Source: Microbacterium hydrothermale
GTDB lineage: Bacteria; Actinomycetota; Actinomycetes; Actinomycetales; Microbacteriaceae
NCBI RefSeq assembly: GCF_004854025.1
Contig: NZ_STGM01000006.1
Span: 124,001 to 188,000, forward strand
DNA length: 64,000 bases
Direction of reading: 5' to 3'
Part shown: positions 17,396 to 26,200 of the stretch, in pieces
Layout: the number at the start of each line of letters is the position of its first letter
Numbering within the stretch: the stretch's first letter is position 1
Notes under the pieces: model-generated
What the model was told of the DNA's origin: nothing
The model's input: only the letters and a program-made list of their open reading frames with translations
The model's database searches: none
Position numbers and translations under genes: made by a program

Positions 17396-17821
17396 ATGGC
17401 ACGGCTGCTTCTCATCCTGGCGCTCGTGGCGGTCCTGTTCTGGGTCTACACGATCGTCGATTGCGCTGTGCAACCCCCCTCTCGTCACCGCGGGGTGAGC
17501 AAGCCGGCGTGGCTGGCCATCGTCATCCTGCTCCCGGTGCTCGGCGGCATCCTGTGGTTCGCGATCGGCCGCGGCCGTGCGAGCCAGACGGTCGTGCGGC
17601 GGGCGCCCGATGACGACCCCGAGTTCCTCGGACGCATGACGGCCTCGGCCCGAGCCGAGCAGGACGAGCGCATCCGCCGCCTCGAAGAAGAGCTCGCGCA
17701 GCTCGACGCCGATGCCGACGACCCGCCCCGTCCGCCGCGCACCACCGACCCGGGCGACACCCCCGGCAGCGGAAAGCCCGGCGACGACGACACCCGCGGT
17801 CAGCGCGGCACCGTCGGCTGA
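17396..17821 (+). CDS. PLDc_N domain membrane protein
   Basis: 141-aa protein with two helices: LLLILALVAVLFWVYTIVDC near the N-terminus and AWLAIVILLPVLGGILWFAIG near residue 45. These match the phospholipase-D-nuclease N-terminal (PLDc_N) domain, which here stands without any PLD catalytic domain. A coiled, acidic stretch (RIRRLEEELAQLDADAD) and a Pro/Asp-rich tail follow. TAGAAT at 17384 lies 6 nt before the ATG, so the gene is probably leaderless. menD begins 7 bp after the stop, so the pair is co-transcribed. Role unknown. Confidence 0.88.
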   Translation: MARLLLILALVAVLFWVYTIVDCAVQPPSRHRGVSKPAWLAIVILLPVLGGILWFAIGRGRASQTVVRRAPDDDPEFLGRMTASARAEQDERIRRLEEELAQLDADADDPPRPPRTTDPGDTPGSGKPGDDDTRGQRGTVG

Positions 17822-17828
17822 GCCCGTC

Positions 17829-19622
17829 GTGACCTCGCCGAACGACCGCTCCGCCGCGCCCGCCACCGACGCGGCGGCCGCCCTTCTCGCGGGTCTCGTG
17901 GCCCGCGGCGTCCAGCACATCGTGGTCAGCCCGGGTTCCCGCTCGCAGGCGCTCGCCCTCGTCGCGGCCGAGCTCGAGCGCGCCGGGCTCGTGCGCCTGC
18001 ACGTGCGCATCGACGAGCGCGTCGCGGGGTTCACGGCGCTCGGCATCGGGCGCGAGACCGGGATGCCGGCCGTCGTCGTGTGCACCTCGGGCACCGCCGT
18101 GGCCAACCTCCTCCCCGCCGCTCTCGAAGCCCATCACGCGGGGGTCCCGCTCCTGCTCCTCACCGGGGATCGGCCGCCCGAGCTGCGCGGGGTCGGAGCG
18201 AATCAGACCACCCGCCAGCCGGGGCTGTTCCGCTCGGCGACGCGCTTCGAGGCGGATCTCGCCGTGCCGGAGGCCGTCGACCACACCGGCGACGACGCGC
18301 AGAGCGTCGCCCTCGACCAGGTCGCCGCCGAGGCGATGGGCGCCTCCCTCGGCGAGGGTGCGCGCGCGGCCGGCCCGGTTCACCTCAACGTGCCCTTCCG
18401 CGAGCCGCTCGCCGGCGCGGTGCCGTCGTGGCTGCTCGAGCGGGCGGCATCCCGAGACTCCGACACCGCCGCCGCCGAGGCCGTCATCCCCGATGACGGC
18501 GACCTCTCCGGGGCGCTGTACCAGGGTGGGGGCGGCATCGGCATCGCCGACGTCGCGCCGGAGACCGGGGCTGCGCACCCCGTCGCGGCCGGCCCCCGCA
18601 CCATCGTGGTCGCGGGAGCCGACGCGGGACCCGCCGCGGAGCAGTTCGCGCACGAGGGCGGCTTCCCGCTGGTCGCCGAGATCGTCAGCGGCGCGCGCTT
18701 CGGCCGGCACGTGGTGCACGGCTACCGGGCCCTGCTGAGCGACCCCGACCTCGGCGGACGGGTGGAGCGCGTCGTCGTCTTCGGCCGGCCCACCCTCAGC
18801 CGCGAGGTGACGCGTCTGCTCATGCGCGACGACGTCGAGATCCTCGCGGTACGCGGTCCGGGCGAACCCGTCAACCTGAACGGCGCGACGACGGCCGTCG
18901 ACGCCGTCCGGGCGACGGGCACGGACGATCGCGCGTGGCTCGGTGAGTGGATGCGCGCGTCGCGCGACGCCGCGGTCGACCTCTCGCCCCCGGCTCCCGA
19001 CGCCGAGGGACTGGCCTCCGCGGTCCCCGCCGAACGCCTCGGCGCGATCAACGCCGAGGTCGGCGTCATGCGCGCCCCCGTCGACCGGCCCGCTCTCGTC
19101 GACGCGCTGTGGCGGGCCACCTGGCCGCACGACCGCCTGGTGTTCGGTTCGTCGCGCATCGTGCGCGTCGCCGACGAGCTGCTCGGCGGCAAGAAGGTCA
19201 CCGTGCACTCCAACCGCGGGCTCGCCGGGATCGATGGGACCATCGCGACGGCGACCGGGGTCGCCCTCGCCAGCCAGGTCGACGAACGGCCCGGCGTGAC
19301 CCGCCTCCTGCTAGGAGACCTCGCGTTCCTGCACGACATGGGCGCGCTGCTGCTGCCTCCCGGCGAGCAGGAGCCGCGCCTGCAGGTCGTCGTCGGCAAC
19401 GACGGCGGCGGCACGATCTTCGACGGTCTCGAGGTGGCATCCGTCGCCGGTGACGACGCGATGACGCGCGTGCAGTACACCCCGCAGACCGCGCGACTCG
19501 AACAGCTCGCCCTCGCCTTCGGGTGGGAGTACCACCGCTGCACCACCCGGGTCGCCCTCGACCAGGTGCTCACCGCCCCGAGCGGGGGACGCCAGCTGAT
19601 CGAGGTGCCGCTCCCGCGCTGA
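17829..19622 (+). CDS. menD: SEPHCHC synthase MenD
   Basis: 597-aa thiamine-diphosphate enzyme that adds 2-oxoglutarate-derived succinic semialdehyde to isochorismate, the first committed step of menaquinone synthesis. N-terminal marks: HIVVSPGSRSQALAL and RIDERVAGFTALGIGR with the ThDP-activating Glu. C-terminal marks: SNRGLAGIDGTIATATGVA, the ThDP Asp in LLLGDLAFLHDMGALL and NDGGGTIFDGL. The GTG at 17829, 7 bp after the PLDc_N stop, is chosen because the open frame further upstream overlaps that gene. A variable Ala/Gly-rich insert of about 60 residues near residue 210 makes it slightly long. Confidence 0.94.
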   Translation: MTSPNDRSAAPATDAAAALLAGLVARGVQHIVVSPGSRSQALALVAAELERAGLVRLHVRIDERVAGFTALGIGRETGMPAVVVCTSGTAVANLLPAALEAHHAGVPLLLLTGDRPPELRGVGANQTTRQPGLFRSATRFEADLAVPEAVDHTGDDAQSVALDQVAAEAMGASLGEGARAAGPVHLNVPFREPLAGAVPSWLLERAASRDSDTAAAEAVIPDDGDLSGALYQGGGGIGIADVAPETGAAHPVAAGPRTIVVAGADAGPAAEQFAHEGGFPLVAEIVSGARFGRHVVHGYRALLSDPDLGGRVERVVVFGRPTLSREVTRLLMRDDVEILAVRGPGEPVNLNGATTAVDAVRATGTDDRAWLGEWMRASRDAAVDLSPPAPDAEGLASAVPAERLGAINAEVGVMRAPVDRPALVDALWRATWPHDRLVFGSSRIVRVADELLGGKKVTVHSNRGLAGIDGTIATATGVALASQVDERPGVTRLLLGDLAFLHDMGALLLPPGEQEPRLQVVVGNDGGGTIFDGLEVASVAGDDAMTRVQYTPQTARLEQLALAFGWEYHRCTTRVALDQVLTAPSGGRQLIEVPLPR

Positions 19623-19704
19623 GAGCCGGGTCGGGGTCTCCCGCGCCCGTGCGGATCCCGTCAAGCTCTGGCGTCGATCCCGGATGCCACGGCACCATGT
19701 CGGG

Positions 19705-20562
19705 ATGAGCAGAAGCCAGAGATGGTCCACGCCCGCCGCCGACGCCCTGCGCGTCGACCCGGGGTTCCGCCTCGCCGACATCGACACGCGGTCGACACCG
19801 GGGTACGACGGAGACAAGGACGACGGCAAGGCCGATCTCGACGCGGGCCGCGAGCCGCTGGAGGATCTGCAGGAGCGACTCTTCGCCGAGAGCGTGGCCG
19901 GCACCGCGACCGGTTCGGTGCTGCTGGTGCTGCAGGCGATGGACACCGCGGGCAAGGGCGGCATCGTGCGCCACGTCGTGGGGGCGGTCGACCCTCAGGG
20001 CGTCGAGCTCGCGTCGTTCAAGAAGCCGACCAGCGAGGAGCTCGCCCACGACTTCCTGTGGCGCATCGAGAAGCGCCTGCCGAACACCGGTCACATCGGG
20101 GTGTTCGACCGCTCGCACTACGAGGACGTGCTCATCGGACGCGTGCGTTCCCTCGCCCCCGCCGACGAGATCGACCGTCGGTACGGCGCCATCGTCGCTT
20201 TCGAGGCGCAGGCGGCCGAGATGGGCATCCGAGTGGTCAAGGTGATGCTGCACATCTCGAAGGACGAGCAGCGCGAGCGCCTGGCGAAGCGGCTCGATCG
20301 CCCCGACAAGCACTGGAAGTACAACCCCTCCGACGTCGACGAGCGCGAGCTCTGGGACGACTACATGGACGCGTACCAGGTCGCCATCGAGCGCACCTCG
20401 ACACCGGTCGCCCCGTGGCACGTGGTGCCCGCCGACCGCAAGTGGTACGCCCGCCTCGCGGTGCAGCAGCTGCTGATCGACGCGCTGGTCGACATCGACC
20501 CGCAGTGGCCGGCGGCCGACTACGACGTCGAGGAGGAGCGCCGGCGTCTCGCCGCGTCGTGA
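19705..20562 (+). CDS. PPK2-family polyphosphate kinase / polyphosphate:nucleotide phosphotransferase
   Basis: 285-aa PPK2-family enzyme, which moves phosphate between polyphosphate and nucleoside mono- or diphosphates. The P-loop is VLQAMDTAGKGG (about residue 75), and the Walker-B-like segment is HIGVFDRSHYEDVLIGRV. The lid follows at SKDEQRERLAKRLDRPDKHWKYN. The class (AMP- or ADP-preferring) cannot be fixed here. An ATG at 19684 would add seven residues; 19705 is preferred because the next residues (MSRSQRW) fit the family better, but neither has a strong ribosome-binding site. It converges on menF with one base between stops. Confidence 0.92.
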   Translation: MSRSQRWSTPAADALRVDPGFRLADIDTRSTPGYDGDKDDGKADLDAGREPLEDLQERLFAESVAGTATGSVLLVLQAMDTAGKGGIVRHVVGAVDPQGVELASFKKPTSEELAHDFLWRIEKRLPNTGHIGVFDRSHYEDVLIGRVRSLAPADEIDRRYGAIVAFEAQAAEMGIRVVKVMLHISKDEQRERLAKRLDRPDKHWKYNPSDVDERELWDDYMDAYQVAIERTSTPVAPWHVVPADRKWYARLAVQQLLIDALVDIDPQWPAADYDVEEERRRLAAS

Positions 20563-20563
20563 C

Positions 20564-21841
20564 TCAGGCCAGGGCCTCGACGATCGGACGGAACTTCACG
20601 CGCGTCTCCAGCAGCTCGGACTCCGGCACGCTGTCGGCGACGATCCCCGCGCCGGCATAGGCGGTGATCGGCGCCGTCGGCGACGACGGGGCCGACCGAT
20701 CGATCTGCGCGCACCGCAGCGCGATCGCCCACTCGCCGTCTCCCGAGGCGCCGGTCCACCCGACGGCCCCGGCGTAGCGCCCGCGGTCGAAGGGCTCGAG
20801 GCGGCGGATGACCTCCATCGCCGCGGCCGTGGGCGTCCCCGCGACGGCGGCGGTGGGGTGGAGCACCGAGAGCAGGTCGAGAGAGGAAGCGTCTTCGCTG
20901 AGCACGCCCTCGACGTCGGTGGCGAGGTGCCAGACGTTCGGCAGCTTGAGGGTGAAGGGCCGCGACTCGGCCGCGAGCGACGAGGTGTGGGGGGCGAGGG
21001 CTTTCAGGACGCTCTGCACGGCGAAGCGGTGCTCGTCCTGGTCCTTGGTGCTCTCGGTGAGGGCGATGGATGCCGCGACGTCGGCGTCGGCGTCCCCGCC
21101 GCGCGCCACGGTCCCGGCGAGCACGCGCGCCGTCACCGTGCCGTCCGACACCGTCACCAGCGTCTCGGGGCTCGCCCCGATCAGGCCGTCGACGGCGAAC
21201 ACCCAGCAGTCGGGGTATCCCTCGAGGAGGGAGCGCACCAGGCGCCGCAGGTCGGAGCCGGCCGGAACCGTCCCGGTGATGTCGCGCGCGAGCACGACCT
21301 TGGCCACCTCGCGGGCGCCGATGGCCTCGATGGCCTGGCGGACGGCGTCCTGGTACTTCTCGGCCGTCTGCCGACCGGGGCCCAGGGTGGCCGACCAGTG
21401 CGGACCGAAGGGGGAGCGCGGGGGCAGCTCGGGCTCGGGCTCGTCGGGGGTGTCGTCGAAGGCCAGGCGCGTGACCCAGGCCCGGCCGCTGTGGCGTCCG
21501 ACGATCATGCCGGGCACGCGCAGCACGTTCTCGCGCTCGGAGCGGGGGTCGAAGACGAACGAGCCGAAGGCCACGAGACCGGTTCCCGGCAGCTGCACGG
21601 GGTCGTCGACGTCGGCGGCCGCGGCGATCGCCCGCCACCGCTCCGAGATGGTCGCGTCACCCGGCTGCGCGCCGACGTACCGCAGCGTGAGCAGGTCGCC
21701 GAACGCCGCGAGCGACTCCCCGCGCCGGCTCCAGAAGAGAGGGTCGTACGGCGTCGTGTACGCCAGGACGTCGTCCATCGGGGGGATCTCGCGCGTGATC
21801 ACGCGCAGGCGCGGCACGACGTCTTCCGCGGGTTCGAGCAC
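20564..21841 (-). CDS. menF: Isochorismate synthase MenF
   Basis: 425-aa chorismate-using enzyme that makes isochorismate for MenD. Conserved chorismate-binding-domain parts are VAKVVLARDI, FAVDGLIGASPETLVTV, VLAGTVARGGD, LTESTKDQDEHRFAV, SLLHPTAAVAGTP-like LSVLHPTAAVAGTP, and the C-terminal YAGAGIVADSVPESE with Mg ligands. The frame is open far upstream, but the GTG at 21841 is chosen because TACGCT lies 7 nt before it (leaderless) and known members begin near this point. Its role in menaquinone rather than siderophore synthesis is inferred from the neighbours. Confidence 0.92.
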   Translation of the reverse strand: MLEPAEDVVPRLRVITREIPPMDDVLAYTTPYDPLFWSRRGESLAAFGDLLTLRYVGAQPGDATISERWRAIAAAADVDDPVQLPGTGLVAFGSFVFDPRSERENVLRVPGMIVGRHSGRAWVTRLAFDDTPDEPEPELPPRSPFGPHWSATLGPGRQTAEKYQDAVRQAIEAIGAREVAKVVLARDITGTVPAGSDLRRLVRSLLEGYPDCWVFAVDGLIGASPETLVTVSDGTVTARVLAGTVARGGDADADVAASIALTESTKDQDEHRFAVQSVLKALAPHTSSLAAESRPFTLKLPNVWHLATDVEGVLSEDASSLDLLSVLHPTAAVAGTPTAAAMEVIRRLEPFDRGRYAGAVGWTGASGDGEWAIALRCAQIDRSAPSSPTAPITAYAGAGIVADSVPESELLETRVKFRPIVEALA

Positions 21842-21848
21842 GTCAGCC

Positions 21849-21854
21849 AGCGTA
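21849..21854 (-). promoter_or_regulatory. -10 box of leaderless menF
   Basis: On the minus strand TACGCT, then GGCTGAC, then the GTG of menF. This spacing decides the start codon. Confidence 0.5.
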
Positions 21855-22049
21855 GACCCGCGCCGATCGGTGCGGCGGTGCGCGGCATCCGGATGCTCCA
21901 GCGTCGAGCAGACGCGGCGTGCACGACGCAGGAGATCCCGCTCCCGGCGGCGTCGCAGGGCCGCTTTCGCGGCGTCGAGGTCGTTGACTCCTGCGTCGTG
22001 TCCGCGAGCGCGCGGAGGCCGGGGTCGGGAGCGTTTTAGACTCCGGAAC

Positions 22050-22613
22050 ATGGATACGCGTCCCGCCCCCGGCACCCGCCTGATGTTCGAGTGGCGCAAG
22101 TGGGACGGCTCGCCGCACTGGGTGCAGGACAGCGTCTACCTCGGTTCCGACGAGTGGGGCGAGTGGTTCGGCCAGCAGGTGGGGTGGCGCAGCGCGCGGC
22201 CCGGAGCGGAGTTCGTCTGCCGTCAGCCGAACGTGACCCTCGTTCCGGCCAGCGGCGACTGGGCGTTCACGCACAACGCCGACCCGCACCCGGTCGCCGT
22301 CTACATCGACCTCGCGTGGGACGTGCGCTGGCACGACGACGGCGTGCCCCGCGGCATCGACATGGACCTCGACGTCGTGCGCCGCACCGACGAGCGCGGT
22401 ACTTGGATCGACGATCGCGACGAGTGGGACGAGCACCGCGTGCGGTACGGCTACCCCCTCGACATCGTCGAGCACCTGGATGCCACGGCCACCGACCTCG
22501 AACGACGCGTGCGCGATCGGGAGGCCCCGTTCTCGGACGAGGTGACCGGCCCCTGGTTGGAGCGCCTCGCGGCGCTGGCAACCCCCGGCGACGACGACCC
22601 GGCGCCCGCCTAG
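22050..22613 (+). CDS. DUF402 domain protein
   Basis: 187-aa protein of the DUF402 family (FomD/YgaC-like nucleotide phosphatases). Characteristic parts are WVQDSVYLGSDEWGEW, WAFTHNADPHPVAVYIDLAWDVRWHDDG, GIDMDLDVVR and ERGTWIDDRDEWDEH; the acidic residues in the last two would bind divalent metal as in FomD-type enzymes. The substrate here is unknown. TAGACT ends 7 nt before the ATG, so the gene is probably leaderless. It is divergent to menF and is followed after 9 bp by menG. Confidence 0.85.
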   Translation: MDTRPAPGTRLMFEWRKWDGSPHWVQDSVYLGSDEWGEWFGQQVGWRSARPGAEFVCRQPNVTLVPASGDWAFTHNADPHPVAVYIDLAWDVRWHDDGVPRGIDMDLDVVRRTDERGTWIDDRDEWDEHRVRYGYPLDIVEHLDATATDLERRVRDREAPFSDEVTGPWLERLAALATPGDDDPAPA

Positions 22614-22622
22614 ACTCGACGG

Positions 22623-23342
22623 GTGAGCAGCGACCCCAACCGCGCCGACCTCGGCAAAGACCCGCAGCGCGTCAGCGGCATGTTCGACCAGGTCGCCGCC
22701 GCGTACGACCGCACCAACTCGGTCCTCAGCCTCGGCAACGACCGGCTCTGGCGCACGGCCGTCCTGCGGGCCGTGGCGCCGAAGCGGGGCGAGCGCATCC
22801 TCGACCTCGCGGCGGGGACGGGTACCTCGTCGATGGCGTTCGTGCCGAGCGGGGCGCACGTGGTCGCCGCGGACTTCTCGAAGGGCATGATCGCCGAGGG
22901 CCGTCGCCGACACGGAGACGTCCCGAACCTCGAGTTCGTGCAGGCGGATGCCACCGACCTGCCGTTCGACGACGGCGAGTTCGACGCGGTGACGATGTCG
23001 TTCGGGCTGCGCAACGTCAACGACCCGCGGCGCGCGCTGCGCGAGCTGCGCCGCGTCACCCGCCCCGGCGGGCGCATCGTCGTGTGCGAGTTCTCCCACC
23101 CGCCGTCTCGTGCGTTCAACGCGCTCTACCGCTTCTACAACGACCGCGTCCTCCCGGTCGTGGCGAAGGCCGTGAGCAGCAACGCCGAGGCCTACGACTA
23201 CCTCAACGAGTCGATCCGCGACTGGCCCGACCAGCCGACGCTGGCCCGCTGGATGCGGGACTCGGGATGGGACGAGGTGGCGTACCGCAACCTGTCGTTC
23301 GGGATCGTCGCGCTGCACCGCGGCATCCGCCCGGCCTCCTGA
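22623..23342 (+). CDS. menG: Demethylmenaquinone methyltransferase MenG/UbiE
   Basis: 239-aa SAM-dependent methyltransferase that performs the last step of menaquinone synthesis. UbiE/MenG marks are VSGMFDQVAAAYDRTNSVLSLG, the SAM-binding ILDLAAGTGTSS (about residue 60), FVQADATDLPFDDGEFDAVTMSFGLRN, LRELRRVTRPGGRIVVCEFS and AEAYDYLNESIRDWP. The GTG start is 6 nt after TAGACT, itself overlapping the DUF402 stop, so an independent leaderless transcript is likely. Confidence 0.95.
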   Translation: MSSDPNRADLGKDPQRVSGMFDQVAAAYDRTNSVLSLGNDRLWRTAVLRAVAPKRGERILDLAAGTGTSSMAFVPSGAHVVAADFSKGMIAEGRRRHGDVPNLEFVQADATDLPFDDGEFDAVTMSFGLRNVNDPRRALRELRRVTRPGGRIVVCEFSHPPSRAFNALYRFYNDRVLPVVAKAVSSNAEAYDYLNESIRDWPDQPTLARWMRDSGWDEVAYRNLSFGIVALHRGIRPAS

Positions 23343-23404
23343 GGCCCTGTCAACCGTCGAGATACCCGCGGCGGCCTCCGGCCACGCCAGGATAGGCTGA
23401 AATC

Positions 23405-24466
23405 GTGACCCCGAGACCGTCTGCGGCCAACACCCGCCTGTCGGGAAAGTTGGGCCTGAGCGACCGCATCTTCGCCGGCCTGCGTTCTCGCACCCTCCTC
23501 TCCACCGTCGAGGCGGGTCTCGCGCGCGTCGAGACGGAGCTCGAGGGCGAGGTGCGCAGCGCCGACAAGCTCGCCGACGTCACCGCGCGCTACCTCTACG
23601 AGGCCGGCGGAAAGCGCGTGCGCCCGATGCTCGCGATCCTCACGGCGCAGCTCGGCCAGGGCACGACGAAAGAGGTCGTCGAGGTCGCCACGGCCCTCGA
23701 ACTGACCCACCTCGGCTCGCTGTACCACGACGACGTCATGGACGGCGCCGACAAGCGCCGCGGCGTGCCCAGCGCGCAGACGGTGTGGGGCAACAACATC
23801 GCCATCCTCACCGGAGACCTGCTCTTCGCCCGGGCGAGCCAGCTCATGGCCCGCCGCGGCGAGCGTGCGATCCAGCTGCAGGCCGACACGTTCGAGCGCC
23901 TCGTGCTGGGCCAGATGCACGAGACCGTCGGCCCCCAGGAGGGTGACGAGCCCGTCGACTTCTACCTGCAGGTGCTGGCCGACAAGACCGGCTCGCTCAT
24001 CGCCGCGGCCGCGCAGTCGGGCGTCATCTACTCGGGAGCCCCCGAGGAGTTCGAGAAGCCCATGGTCGTCTTCGGCGAGAAGGCCGGCGTCGCCTTCCAG
24101 CTGCTCGACGACGTGATCGACCTGTCTCCCGACCCGTCCGAGACCGGCAAGGTCCCCGGCACCGACCTGCGCGCGGGCGTGCCGACCATGCCGTACCTGC
24201 TGCTCGGCCACCGTTCCGACTCGGCATCCGCCGACCTGCGGGCCCGCATCGACGACGGTCAGGAGCGCATCGCCGCCGGTGCCGACCCGTCGATCCTCGA
24301 CGGTGCGCTCGCCGAGCTGCGCGACCACGAGACCACGCACGAGACCCTCGCTCTCGCGCACCGCTGGTCGCAGGAGGCCATCGACGCTCTCGCGCCGCTG
24401 CCCGACGGCGCCGTGCGCGAAGCGCTGACGCGCTTCGCCCGCGCCGTGGCCGACCGCTCGGCCTGA
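23405..24466 (+). CDS. Long-chain polyprenyl diphosphate synthase
   Basis: 353-aa all-helical prenyl synthase that elongates farnesyl or geranylgeranyl diphosphate with isopentenyl diphosphate to the side chain of menaquinone. The first Asp-rich motif is LYHDDVMDGADKRRG (about residue 115) and the second is QLLDDVIDLSPDPSETGK (about residue 235). KRVRPMLAIL carries the conserved basic residues. The chain length (probably C40-C50, as in related species) cannot be read from the sequence. The GTG start lies 6 nt after TAGGCT (leaderless). Context with menG and menA supports the quinone role. Confidence 0.93.
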   Translation: MTPRPSAANTRLSGKLGLSDRIFAGLRSRTLLSTVEAGLARVETELEGEVRSADKLADVTARYLYEAGGKRVRPMLAILTAQLGQGTTKEVVEVATALELTHLGSLYHDDVMDGADKRRGVPSAQTVWGNNIAILTGDLLFARASQLMARRGERAIQLQADTFERLVLGQMHETVGPQEGDEPVDFYLQVLADKTGSLIAAAAQSGVIYSGAPEEFEKPMVVFGEKAGVAFQLLDDVIDLSPDPSETGKVPGTDLRAGVPTMPYLLLGHRSDSASADLRARIDDGQERIAAGADPSILDGALAELRDHETTHETLALAHRWSQEAIDALAPLPDGAVREALTRFARAVADRSA

Positions 24467-24506
24467 CCTTTTTCCACCACCCCCCGATCGCGATCGAGAG
24501 GAACCC

Positions 24507-25880
24507 ATGACGAAGCTGCGCCTCGCCATCGTCGGAGCCGGCCCCGCCGGCATCTACGCCGCCGACATCCTGCTGAAAGCCGAGCGTCAGTTCGACGTCT
24601 CCATCGACCTCTTCGAGCAGCTCCCCGCGCCCTACGGCCTGGTCCGCTACGGCGTTGCCCCCGACCACCCGCGCATCAAGGGCGTCATCACGGCCCTGCG
24701 CGAGGTGCTCGACCGCGGCGACATCCGCATCTTCGGCAACGTCCGCTTCGGCGAGGACATCACCCTCGACGACCTCAAGAAGCACTACAACGCCGTCATC
24801 TTCTCGACCGGCGCGATCCGCGACGCCGATCTCGACATCCCCGGTATCGACGCGGAGGGCTCCTACGGCGCCGCCGACTTCGTCAGCTGGTTCGACGGCC
24901 ACCCCGATGTGCCGCGCACGTGGCCGCTCGAGGCCGAGTCGGTCGCGGTGATCGGCAACGGCAACGTGGCCCTCGACATCACGCGCATGCTCGCCAAGCA
25001 CGCCGACGACCTGCTGCCCACCGAGGTTCCCGACAACGTGTACCAGGGCCTGAAGGCCTCGCCCGTCACGGACGTGCACGTCTTCGGCCGCCGCGGCCCC
25101 GCGCAGGTGAAGTTCACCCCGCTCGAACTGCGCGAGCTCGGTGAGCTGCGTGACGTCGACATGGTCGTCTACGACGAGGACTTCGACTACGACGAGGCCT
25201 CGAAGGCCGCGATCGAGACCAATAAGCAGGTCAAGGTCATCGACCGCGTCCTGCAGCAGTGGCGCACGCGCCCGGGCGTCAACAACGCCGGGGGAGAGGC
25301 CTCGCGCCGCCTCCACCTGCACTTCTGGGCCAAGCCGCTCGAGGTCGTGAAGGACGCCGACGGTCGCGTCGCCGCCCTGCGGTACGAGCGCACGAAGCCC
25401 GACGCCGAGGGCGGGGTCGTCGGCACCGGCGAGATCCGCGAGGTTCCGATCCAGTCGATCTACCGCGCCGTCGGCTACTTCGGGTCGCCGCTGAAGGACA
25501 TCCCCTTCGACGAGCTGCGCGGCGTCATCCCCAACCACGAGGGCCAGGTGCTCTCGGCCGAGTCGAACTCCCGGATGCCGGGACTGTACGCCACCGGGTG
25601 GATCAAGCGCGGCCCCGTCGGTCTCATCGGACACACCAAGTCGGATGCCATGGAGACGGTGCGCCACGTGATCAACGACCAGGGCGACTGGTGGCAGCCC
25701 GAGCACCCCGAGGAGGAGGCCATCCCGGCCCTTCTCGCGGAGCGCGGGGTGCGCTGGACCGACCTCGACGGCTGGCACCGCCTCGACGAGCACGAGATGG
25801 CCCTCGGCGCCCCGCACGAGCGCGCCCGCATCAAGGTCGTGCCCCGCGACGAGATGATCGCGATTTCGCGCGGGGAGTGA
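24507..25880 (+). CDS. fprA: Ferredoxin/flavodoxin-NADP reductase, FprA type
   Basis: 457-aa FAD enzyme of the adrenodoxin-reductase type, transferring electrons between NADPH and ferredoxin. The FAD Rossmann motif is AIVGAGPAGIYAADILL at the N-terminus. Next come LFEQLPAPYGLVRYGVAPDHPRIK, the NADPH site VAVIGNGNVALDITRML with FGRRGPAQVKFT, and the signature GLYATGWIKRGPVGLIGHTKSDAMET. A Shine-Dalgarno GAGAGG is 6 nt upstream of ATG. The last 44 bp of the gene with its stop are repeated downstream (see the repeat entry), but the protein itself appears intact and of normal length. Confidence 0.94.
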   Translation: MTKLRLAIVGAGPAGIYAADILLKAERQFDVSIDLFEQLPAPYGLVRYGVAPDHPRIKGVITALREVLDRGDIRIFGNVRFGEDITLDDLKKHYNAVIFSTGAIRDADLDIPGIDAEGSYGAADFVSWFDGHPDVPRTWPLEAESVAVIGNGNVALDITRMLAKHADDLLPTEVPDNVYQGLKASPVTDVHVFGRRGPAQVKFTPLELRELGELRDVDMVVYDEDFDYDEASKAAIETNKQVKVIDRVLQQWRTRPGVNNAGGEASRRLHLHFWAKPLEVVKDADGRVAALRYERTKPDAEGGVVGTGEIREVPIQSIYRAVGYFGSPLKDIPFDELRGVIPNHEGQVLSAESNSRMPGLYATGWIKRGPVGLIGHTKSDAMETVRHVINDQGDWWQPEHPEEEAIPALLAERGVRWTDLDGWHRLDEHEMALGAPHERARIKVVPRDEMIAISRGE

Positions 25881-25959
25881 CCCTCGGCCCCGGCGGGGCC
25901 GGCGAGAAGATCTCGTGCCCCGCGACGAGATGATCGCGATTTCGCGCGGGGAGTGACCC
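25837..25959 (+). repeat. 47-bp exact direct duplication covering the fprA 3' end
   Basis: Bases 25837-25883 (the last residues VPRDEMIAISRGE, the stop and 3 nt) recur exactly at 25913-25959. The 29 bp between the copies hold a small hairpin GGCCCC-GGC-GGGGCC at 25886. The second copy is non-coding remainder. From the fprA stop to the ABC lipoprotein start (25881-26200) there is no gene; it holds this duplication, the terminator below and presumably the sugar-operon promoter, which I cannot place. Confidence 0.95.
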
Positions 25960-25968
25960 GCGTCTCGG

Positions 25969-26003
25969 AGAGCCGCCCCGTCGTGGCGACGTGGGCGGCT
26001 CTT
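25969..26003 (+). terminator. Terminator of fprA
   Basis: AGAGCCGCCC (25969-25978) pairs with GGGCGGCTCT (25993-26002), and the inside CGTCG-TGG-CGACG extends the stem to 15 bp with one bulge; T follows. The 47-bp duplication lies between the gene and this hairpin. Confidence 0.75.
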
Positions 26004-26200
26004 CGGCGTCCGGGCTCAGTCGCGCCGGCGCGCCCGCCGGAGCGCGCGAACGCCGTCTCTTCACGTCCCCGAGGCGGCTCCTCGCGAATATCATCCGTCC
26101 CTCGCGGGGGCAAGCCTGAGGCTGTGGAATTCCTTTGCTCGGCAGGATGGAGCCACGACGAGGGGGCCGTGAGGTCCCCGCACCGAGGCGAGGGGGCCGG

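Noticed and set aside
20564..22099. menF with an upstream start at 22099
   Set aside because: It would run through the divergent DUF402 promoter, and the family begins near the GTG at 21841.
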